A DNA stretch of 12,996 nucleotides. Source: Bdellovibrionales bacterium. Its GTDB lineage: Bacteria > Bdellovibrionota > Bdellovibrionia > Bdellovibrionales > UBA840. The translations under genes and the position numbers were made by a program. Position 1 is the stretch's first letter, and each line of letters opens with the position of its first letter. The stretch covers positions 1 to 12,996 of the forward strand of contig JAGRAL010000052.1 of the NCBI GenBank assembly GCA_020434605.1, in the 5' to 3' direction. The notes beneath the pieces are model-generated. The model did no database searches, was not told the DNA's origin, and was given only the letters and a program-made list of their open reading frames with translations. Below, piece after piece: positions 1 to 6,322 of the stretch.

Positions 1-792
1 GGCATCTTGCAGGTTGTCTGAATAGGTTAGGTCTGTGCGGTTAGCCAGAGGCGCCTCAATAAACCAAGGTATTCTTTTGGAGTAATCCTGGTTAAGATCG
101 TATATGAGTTCATCACCATATGTTTTTGTTAAATATTGCCAGTAAAAAGACCCAAAGAAATAAGGTCGGCTTCCATAAGGGTAGAGTGGGACGTCAAACG
201 AGGCATAGCGATCGACACTTTCTTTTTCTAGCTTCCCCTCTAAGACGTTAGCACGTAGCAAACCTTGATAAAATGGGGAGTTTAGTCGGCCAAAGCGTGT
301 ATTGCCATCGCTTTCTCTCTCCACAGCTAGACCTTCTAAGTACCAGTGCGGTAAAAACATATTTGGTCTAACCCAAGCACCAAAAATCCAACTAAGTGCA
401 CCGGGTACTCCATGCACAGGGTGCATGTTTAAGATGTGGGTATACTCATGCTTAAGTAACATGTAGGCCCAAGAAGAGTGGTTTTCAATACTATCGTTTG
501 TATCCGGTAAGTTTGGATATAAATAAACCGTAGGAGCTGGAAAGACGGTAGCTGCTCCATTACTAAAATCATAGTAATCCGTTAGTACTAAATACGTATT
601 AGTAGGTGCTTCCTTAAATACAGGTATGAGTTCAGAGTAAACTTTTTCAGCAATACTCAGCTAATAGGTAGCAAGTTGGCGCTGCTTTGCATTATAGATA
701 ATTGTAAAGTGATCGCTTTGCTGCTTTTGCCAGCTTGCTGCGAAGGTCGTAGTGGGGAAAAGCAAAAAGTATAGGAGTAAAATTTTTTTCAT
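1..792 (-). pseudogene. Secreted zinc metallopeptidase-like gene, 5' part, interrupted by an in-frame TAG
   Basis: Reading the minus strand from ATG at 792 gives a signal peptide (MKKILLLYFLLF, then small residues to about A19), 43 codons in all, and then TAG at 663-661. The same frame stays open for 220 more codons to the window edge. The downstream part is clearly protein-like: HEYTH at residues 115-119 is an HExxH zinc motif, and LEGLAVERE (about 152-160) could supply the third, glutamate ligand, as in gluzincin/peptidase-MA-like proteins. An in-frame ATG at 801 would add three residues. Neither start has a good Shine-Dalgarno. No convincing restart follows the TAG; the first in-frame ATG is at M111, just before the zinc motif. 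It diverges from pal. Proteins with this N-terminal domain sometimes continue into a TolB-like beta-propeller, but that part would lie outside the window. It could be a recent pseudogene, a sequencing error or a readthrough gene. Confidence 0.75.
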
Positions 793-838
793 AGAGGGCA
801 TTCAATCATAGTTCGAAGTAGAGGGACAACGGAAAAGT

Positions 839-866
839 TTGACTTCAGTAGCTATGCTCTTAAAAT
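839..866 (+). promoter_or_regulatory. Sigma70-like promoter of the pal run
   Basis: TTGACT (839-844) and TAAAAT (861-866) are separated by 16 bases, each one base from the sigma70 consensus hexamer. The predicted transcription start is near 872-874, about 28 bases before the pal ATG. This is the best-looking promoter in the window and would serve pal and the overlapping genes downstream. Inferred from motif match only. Confidence 0.6.
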
Positions 867-867
867 G

Positions 868-892
868 TCCTAGTGAGTAACTTTCACTAGGA
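868..892 (+). promoter_or_regulatory. Perfect inverted repeat overlapping the pal transcription start and Shine-Dalgarno
   Basis: TCCTAGTGA (868-876) and TCACTAGGA (884-892) form a perfect 9-bp inverted repeat around a 7-base loop. The right arm contains AGGA of the pal Shine-Dalgarno AGGAG (889-893). It lies just downstream of the -10 box, so it could be a DNA operator at the start site. If transcription begins further upstream, it could be an RNA hairpin hiding the ribosome site. It has no T-run and is not a terminator. Confidence 0.5.
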
Positions 893-900
893 GTCTAACG

Positions 901-1386
901 ATGTTTAAAAAATTTCTTCTTGTTGGTGCATTAATATTTGGTTTAGCGGCGTGTTCTTCGTCAAAAAAGAAAGGCGATGATGGGTCTAGCGGAGGAATCT
1001 CTGCAGAAGACATGTCATTTGATGCTCGTGGTAGTGATAGCGGACAAATCCAAGGTTTAAGTTCAATTAACTTTGGTTACGATCAAGCTACACTTAGCCC
1101 TGAAGCAAAAGCTACATTAAAACAAAACGCGGCTTGGTTAAAAGCTAGAAGCGGTACAAAATTACAAATCGAAGGACACTGTGATACTCGTGGTTCTACT
1201 GAGTACAACTTAGCGCTTGGTGAAAGAAGAGCTAAAGTTGTTGAGTCTTACATGGTAGGTCTTGGAGTTAAAAAATCTTCTTTAAGTGTAATCTCTTACG
1301 GTAAAGAGCGCCTGTTAGATGAAGGTGATTCTGAATCTGCACATGCGAGAAATCGTCGTGCCAACTTTGTTCCGCTTAGCAACTAG
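901..1386 (+). CDS. pal: Peptidoglycan-associated lipoprotein Pal
   Basis: Pal anchors the outer membrane to peptidoglycan and partners with the Tol proteins. The 161-aa product has a lipoprotein signal with lipobox LAAC (lipidated Cys18), a Ser/Gly/Asp-rich linker to about residue 50, and an OmpA-like domain to the end. The peptidoglycan-binding signatures are intact: INFGYD at the domain start, EGHCDTRGSTEYN, a LALGERRA helix, and NRRANF near the C-terminus. The length is typical for the family. The start is well supported by AGGAG at 889-893, seven bases before ATG. It is first in a run whose next two genes encode further envelope lipoproteins. tolQ, tolR, tolA and tolB are not in the window. 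Identification is very secure. Confidence 0.96.
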   Translation: MFKKFLLVGALIFGLAACSSSKKKGDDGSSGGISAEDMSFDARGSDSGQIQGLSSINFGYDQATLSPEAKATLKQNAAWLKARSGTKLQIEGHCDTRGSTEYNLALGERRAKVVESYMVGLGVKKSSLSVISYGKERLLDEGDSESAHARNRRANFVPLSN

Positions 1387-1672
1387 TCTTTGTTTTTTGT
1401 TTTTTATATCGGGCTGTACGACTCCAGTACCATTACTGGAATACTCGTTAGCCCGATCTGCTATTGATTCTGCAAAGAACGTAGAAGCAGTCAAATATTC
1501 TCCTTCTCATTGGCATCAAGCAAGCGAGTATTATAGAACAGCAACTTTGCTATATAAAGATGGTAGATATGAAGAAGCAAAAGAGAATTTTCTTCAAGCC
1601 AAGGCATTTGCCGAAAAGGCAGAGAACTTAACCCGATTGAAACGCTTTAAAAGTGGAGACGTAGTACAATGA
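1343..1672 (+). CDS. Small DUF4398-like helical lipoprotein
   Basis: About 109 aa. A basic-hydrophobic signal ends in a lipobox (FISGC), so this is a predicted lipoprotein. The mature part is a short helical hairpin: LARSAIDSAK, then YSPSHWHQASEYYRTA, then YEEAKENFLQAKAFAEKAE. This Ala/Tyr-rich, TPR-like pattern resembles the DUF4398 family, often found beside OmpA/Pal-type genes. The start is uncertain. ATG at 1343 is chosen because it gives a normal signal peptide. ATG at 1319 is in frame but adds an atypical N-terminus, while GTG 1358 or TTG 1367 would give a shorter, cleaner signal. None has a convincing Shine-Dalgarno. All overlap the end of pal in another frame, which suggests coupled translation. 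Its TGA overlaps the ATG of the next gene. Function is unknown; a role with Pal in the envelope is inferred from position. Confidence 0.8.
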   Translation: MREIVVPTLFRLATSLCFLFFISGCTTPVPLLEYSLARSAIDSAKNVEAVKYSPSHWHQASEYYRTATLLYKDGRYEEAKENFLQAKAFAEKAENLTRLKRFKSGDVVQ

Positions 1673-2340
1673 AAAAATTAATCATTTTTTTATGTTTAGG
1701 ATTAATGGGATGTCCAGGTGGATTGCAAAGTCGTAACGACATTAAAACGGCTGACGGGCGTTTTGATTCTTCAGATGGACCAAGCCGAGCAACAAGTGGT
1801 CGTATGTCCACTCCAAAAGCTGCAGAGCAAGCATCAGATTATCAGAACTTACTTGAAGAGGTTCGTAGGTTAAATGGACAGGTAGAAGAACTGCAGCATA
1901 GAATGCAGATGTCTGAGCAAAATAAAAATCAAGAAAATCTGGCGCAAAAAGTAGATGCTTTAGAGAAGCGATTGATTTCATTTAGCGAGACATTACTGCT
2001 TTTTGAATCTCAGATGAATCAAAAGCTAGCCACTAATTCTCAGGCAGCAAGATCTGCTGAAGCGAAACCTTCTAGTGGTAGAGAAGACCCTTTTGAAAAA
2101 GGGGAGTCTTTATTTAAGAGATCAGACTGGAAGAATGCTATTTTAGAATATAACAAGTATCGAGATAACTTTCCTAAGGGCAAAAATTACTCTGAGGCTA
2201 CATATAAAATTGGTGTGTGTTTTCAAGAGCTTAACATGAAAGACGAAGCCCGCGCTTTTTATACAGAAGTGATTGAAAAGTTTCCCAAGGCGAAATCTGC
2301 CAGAAGCGCAAAATATAGGTTGAATCAATTGAAAAAGTAG
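1669..2340 (+). CDS. cpoB: CpoB/YbgF-like Tol-Pal associated protein, lipoprotein form
   Basis: In E. coli, CpoB (YbgF) is a periplasmic protein linking peptidoglycan synthesis to Tol-Pal constriction. The 223-aa protein here has the same order of parts: a signal, a coiled-coil segment (about residues 56-122, YQNLLEEVRRLNGQVEEL onward), a linker, and C-terminal TPRs (about 141-220, including SDWKNAILEYNKYRDNFP and KDEARAFYTEVIEKFPKAKS). Two points differ from the classic protein. The signal ends in a lipobox (LMGC, Cys15), predicting membrane anchoring, and only about two TPR units are visible rather than three. ATG overlaps the upstream TGA (ATGA), with GGAG at 1655-1658. The position two genes after pal supports the call; the exact symbol is by analogy. 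Confidence 0.85.
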   Translation: MKKLIIFLCLGLMGCPGGLQSRNDIKTADGRFDSSDGPSRATSGRMSTPKAAEQASDYQNLLEEVRRLNGQVEELQHRMQMSEQNKNQENLAQKVDALEKRLISFSETLLLFESQMNQKLATNSQAARSAEAKPSSGREDPFEKGESLFKRSDWKNAILEYNKYRDNFPKGKNYSEATYKIGVCFQELNMKDEARAFYTEVIEKFPKAKSARSAKYRLNQLKK

Positions 2341-2345
2341 GCTTT

Positions 2346-2370
2346 TTTGCACTCTACTCATGAGTGCAAA
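2346..2370 (+). promoter_or_regulatory. Hairpin enclosing the tsaD start codon
   Basis: TTTGCACTC (2346-2354) and GAGTGCAAA (2362-2370) are perfect 9-bp arms around the loop TACTCAT. The tsaD ATG (2360-2362) sits at the loop/stem junction. No Shine-Dalgarno lies upstream. No T-run follows the right arm, so it is not a standard terminator. It could limit tsaD translation or make it depend on ribosomes arriving from the gene ending at 2340. That is inference from structure only. Confidence 0.45.
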
Positions 2371-3424
2371 TAGCTTTAATAAAGTTCTCGCTATCGAGAC
2401 ATCCTGCGATGATACATCCGTTGCCATTGTCGGCTCCGATGGATGGGTGTACCAAGTCGCTTCTCTTAGCCAAGATAAAGATCACGCTGTCTTTGGTGGA
2501 ATTGTACCGGAAATAGCAAGTCGTAGCCACAACACCTCACTACTTCCTTTAGTTGAAATCTGTTTGCAAAAGGCAAATCTAAAAATAGAAGATTTAGACG
2601 GAATTTGTGTAACATCCGAACCCGGTCTGCTAGGATCCCTTTTAGTAGGTCTTGTTACGGCAAAAACTCTGGCCATGACATTTGATAAACCTTTTTTAGG
2701 TGTGAATCACTTAGAAGGTCATTTGTTAGCTCCCTTTTTAAAAGATGATAAGTACCAACCTCCTACAGATTTTGATTATCCTTTTTTAGCTTTGGCTGTT
2801 AGCGGTGGGCACACATCTTTATACGTAGTACATGATTTGGGTAAGTATGAAATACTAGGAACCACGCTGGATGATGCTGCTGGTGAAGCTTTTGATAAAT
2901 TCGCTAAATTGGCTGGTCTTCCATATCCCGGTGGTCCCCATGTAGATCAGAAGGCAAAAAATGGTGACCCTAGCCGCTATGAATTTCCAAGAGCATTATT
3001 GGGTAAGGGTAATTTGTCTTTTAGCTTCTCTGGCGTAAAGGCGTCCGCTAGTCGTATGTTGCAGTCTATGAGCGGGTCTGAAATTCAGGATAACATTAAT
3101 GATCTATGTGCTTCTTACCAAGAGGCTATCGTAGATGCACTTTTGCAAAAAGTAGAGTGGGCTTTAAAGATACACTTTACTAAAAAGAAACGTACACCAA
3201 GGTTAGTGATTACTGGTGGTGTAAGTGCTAACTCTAGGCTTCGAGATAAAGCCGAAAGTTTATGTAAAGAAAAAAACATTGCATTGGTCATACCTCCTAT
3301 TCGTTACTGCACCGACAATGCGGCGATGATAGGTTATGCCGGCATTCAACATTTTCAACGAGGGGAGAGAGACGATTTGTCTCTTAGTGCTTCTAGCTCG
3401 TCAGTAAAGTTTCAACATGTATAA
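2360..3424 (+). CDS. tsaD: tRNA N6-adenosine threonylcarbamoyltransferase TsaD
   Basis: TsaD transfers the threonylcarbamoyl group from TC-AMP to A37 of tRNAs reading ANN codons, working with TsaB and TsaE in the cytoplasm. The 354-aa product shows the full Kae1/TsaD signature set. These are AIETSCDDTSVAI at the N-terminus, the metal-binding HLEGH (His117, His121), SGGHT (148-152), DDAAGEAFDK, GGPHVD, FSFSGVK, GGVSAN (286-291) and TDNAAM (318-323, the C-terminal metal Asp). Length is close to the usual 335-345 aa plus a short C-terminal tail. ATG at 2360 is the only sensible start, since no alternative start codon lies before the AIETS motif. It lacks a Shine-Dalgarno and lies in a hairpin. 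It overlaps rsmA by 8 bases. Identification is very secure. Confidence 0.97.
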   Translation: MSANSFNKVLAIETSCDDTSVAIVGSDGWVYQVASLSQDKDHAVFGGIVPEIASRSHNTSLLPLVEICLQKANLKIEDLDGICVTSEPGLLGSLLVGLVTAKTLAMTFDKPFLGVNHLEGHLLAPFLKDDKYQPPTDFDYPFLALAVSGGHTSLYVVHDLGKYEILGTTLDDAAGEAFDKFAKLAGLPYPGGPHVDQKAKNGDPSRYEFPRALLGKGNLSFSFSGVKASASRMLQSMSGSEIQDNINDLCASYQEAIVDALLQKVEWALKIHFTKKKRTPRLVITGGVSANSRLRDKAESLCKEKNIALVIPPIRYCTDNAAMIGYAGIQHFQRGERDDLSLSASSSSVKFQHV

Positions 3425-4214
3425 GTTAGTAGAGTTAAAAAAGAAGTTAGAAGAACTAAAGATTTACCCCAAAAAAAACTTGGGACAAAATTTTTTGATT
3501 CATCAGTTACCCATAGACCGTGCGGTTGGAATCTTGGATGCATATCCAACACATAAAGTATATGAGATAGGCCCTGGGCTTGGAGCATTAACAGAGCCGA
3601 TTATTGAGAAAAAAAGAGATCTTAGCCTTATTGAGTTGGATTCTACATTCGTAGCGTATTGGAAAGAAAAGGGTGTAGATGTAATTTTTAAAGACGCCCT
3701 AAAGGTAGACTGGTCAACCTTACTGCAAAAGCCAAGTGTGATCATTTCTAATTTGCCGTATCAAATCTCTGCTAGTCTTGTCATTGATATGAGTGTGCTA
3801 GCTTCAAACTTGGATGCCATGGTTTTAATGTTTCAAAAAGAAGTGGCCGAAAGAATTCAATCTAAAGAAAAAGGCGAAAATTACGGGCTTATCAGTGTCT
3901 TGGCACAAGTTTTTTGGGATGTTGAGTTTGTGATTGATGCTGGCCCAAAAGATTTTTATCCACCTCCTAAAATTGCCAGTCGTATTTTGCACTTTAAGAA
4001 AAAACAAACTGACGTAGCTGATCCTAACAAATTTTTAAAGCTAGTGAAGGCGGCGTTTGCGCAAAGAAGAAAGCTATTAAAAAAGAACTTAACCGCTCTT
4101 TTGCCAGCGGATGAAGTTTTAAATATATTTAATGATATGAATATTTCACTGAATGCAAGGGCGGAAGATTTAAGCCCTGATGATTATTTACAGTTATATA
4201 AGAGGTTAAAGTAA
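3417..4214 (+). CDS. rsmA: 16S rRNA (A1518/A1519-N6,N6)-dimethyltransferase RsmA/KsgA
   Basis: RsmA uses S-adenosylmethionine to dimethylate two adjacent adenosines in the 3' terminal helix of 16S rRNA, a late checkpoint in 30S assembly. The 265-aa protein has the family features in order: KKNLGQNFL (20-27), the SAM-binding YEIGPGLGALT (49-59), an acidic residue at the end of strand beta2 (IELD), catalytic NLPYQIS (112-118), FQKEVAERI, and a C-terminal AFAQRRKLLKKNL segment. Length is normal. The ATG overlaps the last 8 bases of tsaD, and no strong Shine-Dalgarno is seen, so translation is probably coupled. The next ATG overlaps its stop by one base. Identification is very secure. Confidence 0.96.
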   Translation: MYKLVELKKKLEELKIYPKKNLGQNFLIHQLPIDRAVGILDAYPTHKVYEIGPGLGALTEPIIEKKRDLSLIELDSTFVAYWKEKGVDVIFKDALKVDWSTLLQKPSVIISNLPYQISASLVIDMSVLASNLDAMVLMFQKEVAERIQSKEKGENYGLISVLAQVFWDVEFVIDAGPKDFYPPPKIASRILHFKKKQTDVADPNKFLKLVKAAFAQRRKLLKKNLTALLPADEVLNIFNDMNISLNARAEDLSPDDYLQLYKRLK

Positions 4215-5509
4215 TGTTATATTTATTTTTACTAGCAGTAAGTGCCTTTTGTGATTTGCAATCGCTATACGGTGTGGGGGCTTCGTCAACGGCTCTACTG
4301 GGAGCAAATAAAAATATACCCTATGAAGCTTCAAGCTCGCTCTATAATCCAGCCATGCAAAATCTTTACGATAAATCGCAGTTTAATTTAGGTTGGATAT
4401 ATGCGACCGATAACTTTGATGCCCCTAAAGATGTAGTGATCGAAAATGAATACATTGGTGGCTCAAACACTAACAACACTGGTGATGTCGATACAGATGT
4501 GGACGATACGAATAGCTTATTTTTAAGTTCAATATTTGTATTTGAAAAAGAAGGTAAAAAGAAAAGTATAGGAGTGCATTTAAGTATTCCTACTGAAAAA
4601 CTAGTTGGTGTTGAAACGCAAAGTGCATATTACCCCCAGTACGCAATGTACTTTGCTGATACACAAAGAATAACACTAAGTGGGGCCTATGCTTGGTCAC
4701 CTATGGATAACCTACATCTTGGCGTAGGGTTTCATTTTTTTATGACTACTGGCTCTACCATACAAACCACACTTCCTGCGTCTGACAATCTAAACCCTAG
4801 AACATCTACCGTTGATATTAAATTAGAAGTAAAACCAAGTATTGCTCCTATTTTTGGATTAATTTGGAATCCAGCTGAATCTCACTTTATTGGATTTAAT
4901 TATGTTGGGGAGCGAGATGCTGAGATGGTGTTTGATGCAAATAATAATGTAAACGTTCTATCGAGCAGTCCAATTCCTGTAAATTTTGAGGGAAGTTCTT
5001 CGCTATATTACGACCCAGAGATACTTAGTCTGGGGTACTCATATCAAGGGCTTAATTGGGATTTTCACGCTTCGGTTGACTGGGAGAGATGGTCAAAATT
5101 TTCAGGTTCATCAGTAGTTATGAAATTTGACTCAGATACATCCTTTGAACAGTTTTTAGAGTCTTCAGATTACGATGACATTTTAACACCTAAAGTATCT
5201 GCAATGTATAAATCAGGTAAGAATGAGTACATAATTGGTCTTGGTTATCGTCCAACACCGGTTCCAGAGCCAGAAGGAAATTTAAACTACCTAGATTCTG
5301 ATCGCTATATGATAGGGATTGGTTATGGTCGGTTGCTTGATAGCACACCTCTTTTGTCAGACAACCCAAGTAAGTTTTATATCGATATGCAAATGCATAG
5401 TCTGAAGGATAAAGACGTTGTTAAAACTGGTAACGATATCGGTGCACCAGGTTACTCTATTGGTGGAACTACTTACACTATTGGCGTTAGCTGGAATATA
5501 CTTTTATAG
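4214..5509 (+). CDS. FadL/OmpP1/TodX-family outer-membrane beta-barrel protein
   Basis: The 431-aa protein starts with a short hydrophobic signal segment (about 1-13), followed by LQSLYGVGASSTALLGA and SSLYNPA. That YGxGAxSTAL...YNPA pattern marks the N-terminal hatch of FadL-type transporters for hydrophobic compounds. Repeated amphipathic strands with alternating aromatic residues follow, and a final strand ends TYTIGVSWNILL, consistent with a barrel. Residues 84-99 hold an Asn/Asp/Thr-rich stretch including DVDTDVDD, probably an exposed loop that may bind cations. The C-terminus ends in Leu rather than the common Phe/Tyr. AAGAGG (4200-4205) precedes ATG by 8 bases, and ATG overlaps the rsmA TAA by one base. 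The gene converges with the lipoprotein gene, and their ends overlap by 6 bases. The substrate cannot be told from sequence. Confidence 0.82.
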   Translation: MLYLFLLAVSAFCDLQSLYGVGASSTALLGANKNIPYEASSSLYNPAMQNLYDKSQFNLGWIYATDNFDAPKDVVIENEYIGGSNTNNTGDVDTDVDDTNSLFLSSIFVFEKEGKKKSIGVHLSIPTEKLVGVETQSAYYPQYAMYFADTQRITLSGAYAWSPMDNLHLGVGFHFFMTTGSTIQTTLPASDNLNPRTSTVDIKLEVKPSIAPIFGLIWNPAESHFIGFNYVGERDAEMVFDANNNVNVLSSSPIPVNFEGSSSLYYDPEILSLGYSYQGLNWDFHASVDWERWSKFSGSSVVMKFDSDTSFEQFLESSDYDDILTPKVSAMYKSGKNEYIIGLGYRPTPVPEPEGNLNYLDSDRYMIGIGYGRLLDSTPLLSDNPSKFYIDMQMHSLKDKDVVKTGNDIGAPGYSIGGTTYTIGVSWNILL

Positions 5510-6268
5510 ATCTTCGCCGGTCTTTTTGTGCATTTCATCTAACTCTAAGATTAATTTTTGCACTTCAGGCGAATATTTATCCAAGTCATTTTTTAAGTAT
5601 TTAGGGTTTGAGCGCGCGGCCTTTTCTAGTAAAATTTTTTCTTTTTTCTTGGCCTCTCTACTGTTGTTGTACTCGTCTTTGTATAACTTCCACTCTTCGT
5701 CAAAAGAGCTTCTTAGATCTTTAAAATAAGCATCTAAATCTTTTCTTACAACCTGTTGCTTTGCTGAAAAATCATCTCTACGATCTTTTTGGTTCGCTAA
5801 AAACTCTTTTTTCTGTGCGCTTTGCTGGTTATAGTGATCTTTAAGTTTTTCTCTGTCTTTGGCGTAAGATTTTGAAAAACTATCGCGTTCGATTTTTTGC
5901 TCTTTAAAAAAAGCATCTCTAGATTTTTTTTCTTCATTATTAAAATCTTGTCGCTCTTTTGTTAAAATTTTTTGTGACTGGCTTCGCTTTTTTATCAGAT
6001 CTTTTTGAAAACTAGATTTAATGTCATTTGGGTTTTTTGTACGATCTTTGAAAAAGCTCAATATGTACGATTTTGTGTCGTTACTTTGTCTAATGTCTTC
6101 AGGGATAGCAGCTCTCATTTTTTCAATCTGCTCCTGATCGCTTTTATAGCTTACAGCTTCAAAAGCTCTACTTTTGTAGGAGCTTTGGTTTGAGGCGCTA
6201 GTCGAGCTGCAGCCCAGACAAAGGAATAATAGGCAAAAATTTCTCAGAGACTTATGTTTTGTATTCAT
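5504..6268 (-). CDS. Lipoprotein with long charged helix made of 11-residue repeats
   Basis: I do not recognise the family. The 254-aa product begins with a signal ending in lipobox LCLGC (Cys20), so it is a predicted lipoprotein. A Ser/Lys linker leads to about residue 80, and from about 84 to 200 the chain is a Lys/Arg/Asp/Glu/Gln-rich helix. An aromatic or Leu recurs at 87, 109, 120, 131, 142, 156, 167, 178, 189 and 200 (Ser at 98), with Lys or Arg three residues before each. Spacing is 11 throughout except one step of 14. This is a hendecad-type coiled coil, so an extended fibre or spacer in the periplasm is plausible. The C-terminus (about 214-254) looks like a short separate helical cap. 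No Shine-Dalgarno precedes ATG. It is divergent from the HAMP-like gene at 6323. Function is unknown. Confidence 0.8.
   Translation of the reverse strand: MNTKHKSLRNFCLLFLCLGCSSTSASNQSSYKSRAFEAVSYKSDQEQIEKMRAAIPEDIRQSNDTKSYILSFFKDRTKNPNDIKSSFQKDLIKKRSQSQKILTKERQDFNNEEKKSRDAFFKEQKIERDSFSKSYAKDREKLKDHYNQQSAQKKEFLANQKDRRDDFSAKQQVVRKDLDAYFKDLRSSFDEEWKLYKDEYNNSREAKKKEKILLEKAARSNPKYLKNDLDKYSPEVQKLILELDEMHKKTGEDL
5508..5527 (+). terminator. Possible weak intrinsic terminator after the FadL-like gene
   Basis: AGATC (5508-5512) can pair with GGTCT (5519-5523), one pair being G-U, around a 6-base loop. TTTTT (5523-5527) follows. It begins within the TAG stop of the FadL-like gene. The 5-bp stem is short, so this is a weak call. 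Confidence 0.3.
5669..6019 (-). repeat. Eleven-residue protein repeat (K/R-x-x-F/L/Y), 11 units
   Basis: This stretch codes for residues 84-200 of the lipoprotein. Units share a basic residue followed three positions later by Phe, Leu or Tyr: KSSF, RSQS, RQDF, RDAF, RDSF, REKL, KKEF, RDDF, RKDL, RSSF, KDEY. Successive units are 11 residues apart, except for 14 between REKL and KKEF. The unit sequences have diverged, so this is an old or structurally maintained repeat rather than a recent DNA duplication. Confidence 0.8.
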
Positions 6269-6274
6269 GCTTTA

Positions 6275-6303
6275 AGCATAGATAAGCTTTCGAAAAAAGA
6301 CAA
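6275..6303 (-). promoter_or_regulatory. Candidate promoter of the repeat lipoprotein gene, possibly leaderless
   Basis: On the minus strand, TTGTCT (6303-6298) and TATGCT (6280-6275) are separated by 17 bases. The -10 box is six bases from the ATG at 6268, so the transcript would start at or next to the start codon. That fits the absence of a Shine-Dalgarno. The small palindrome ATGCTT-T-AAGCAT (6267-6279) overlaps the -10 box and start codon and could be a regulatory site. Motif evidence only. Confidence 0.4.
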
Positions 6304-6308
6304 ATACT

Positions 6309-6314
6309 TATAGT
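6309..6314 (+). promoter_or_regulatory. -10-like box before the HAMP-like gene
   Basis: TATAGT differs from the consensus by one base and ends eight bases before the ATG at 6323. No good -35 box and no Shine-Dalgarno are visible. A leaderless transcript is possible but unproven. Confidence 0.3.
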
Positions 6315-6322
6315 CTATCTAT

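Noticed and set aside
661..663. TAG read as pyrrolysine or another recoded amino acid
   Set aside because: No pyrrolysine genes are visible, and other genes here (pal, motB, the FadL-like gene) end normally at TAG. An error or nonsense mutation is simpler.
1742..1981. Minus-strand open frame inside the cpoB-like gene
   Set aside because: It lies wholly within a well-supported gene on the other strand and shows no motif of its own.
5418..5729. Plus-strand open frame across the FadL/lipoprotein junction
   Set aside because: It overlaps two supported genes; its hydrophobic Ser/Phe/Leu-rich product is the complement of the Lys/Glu-rich repeat.
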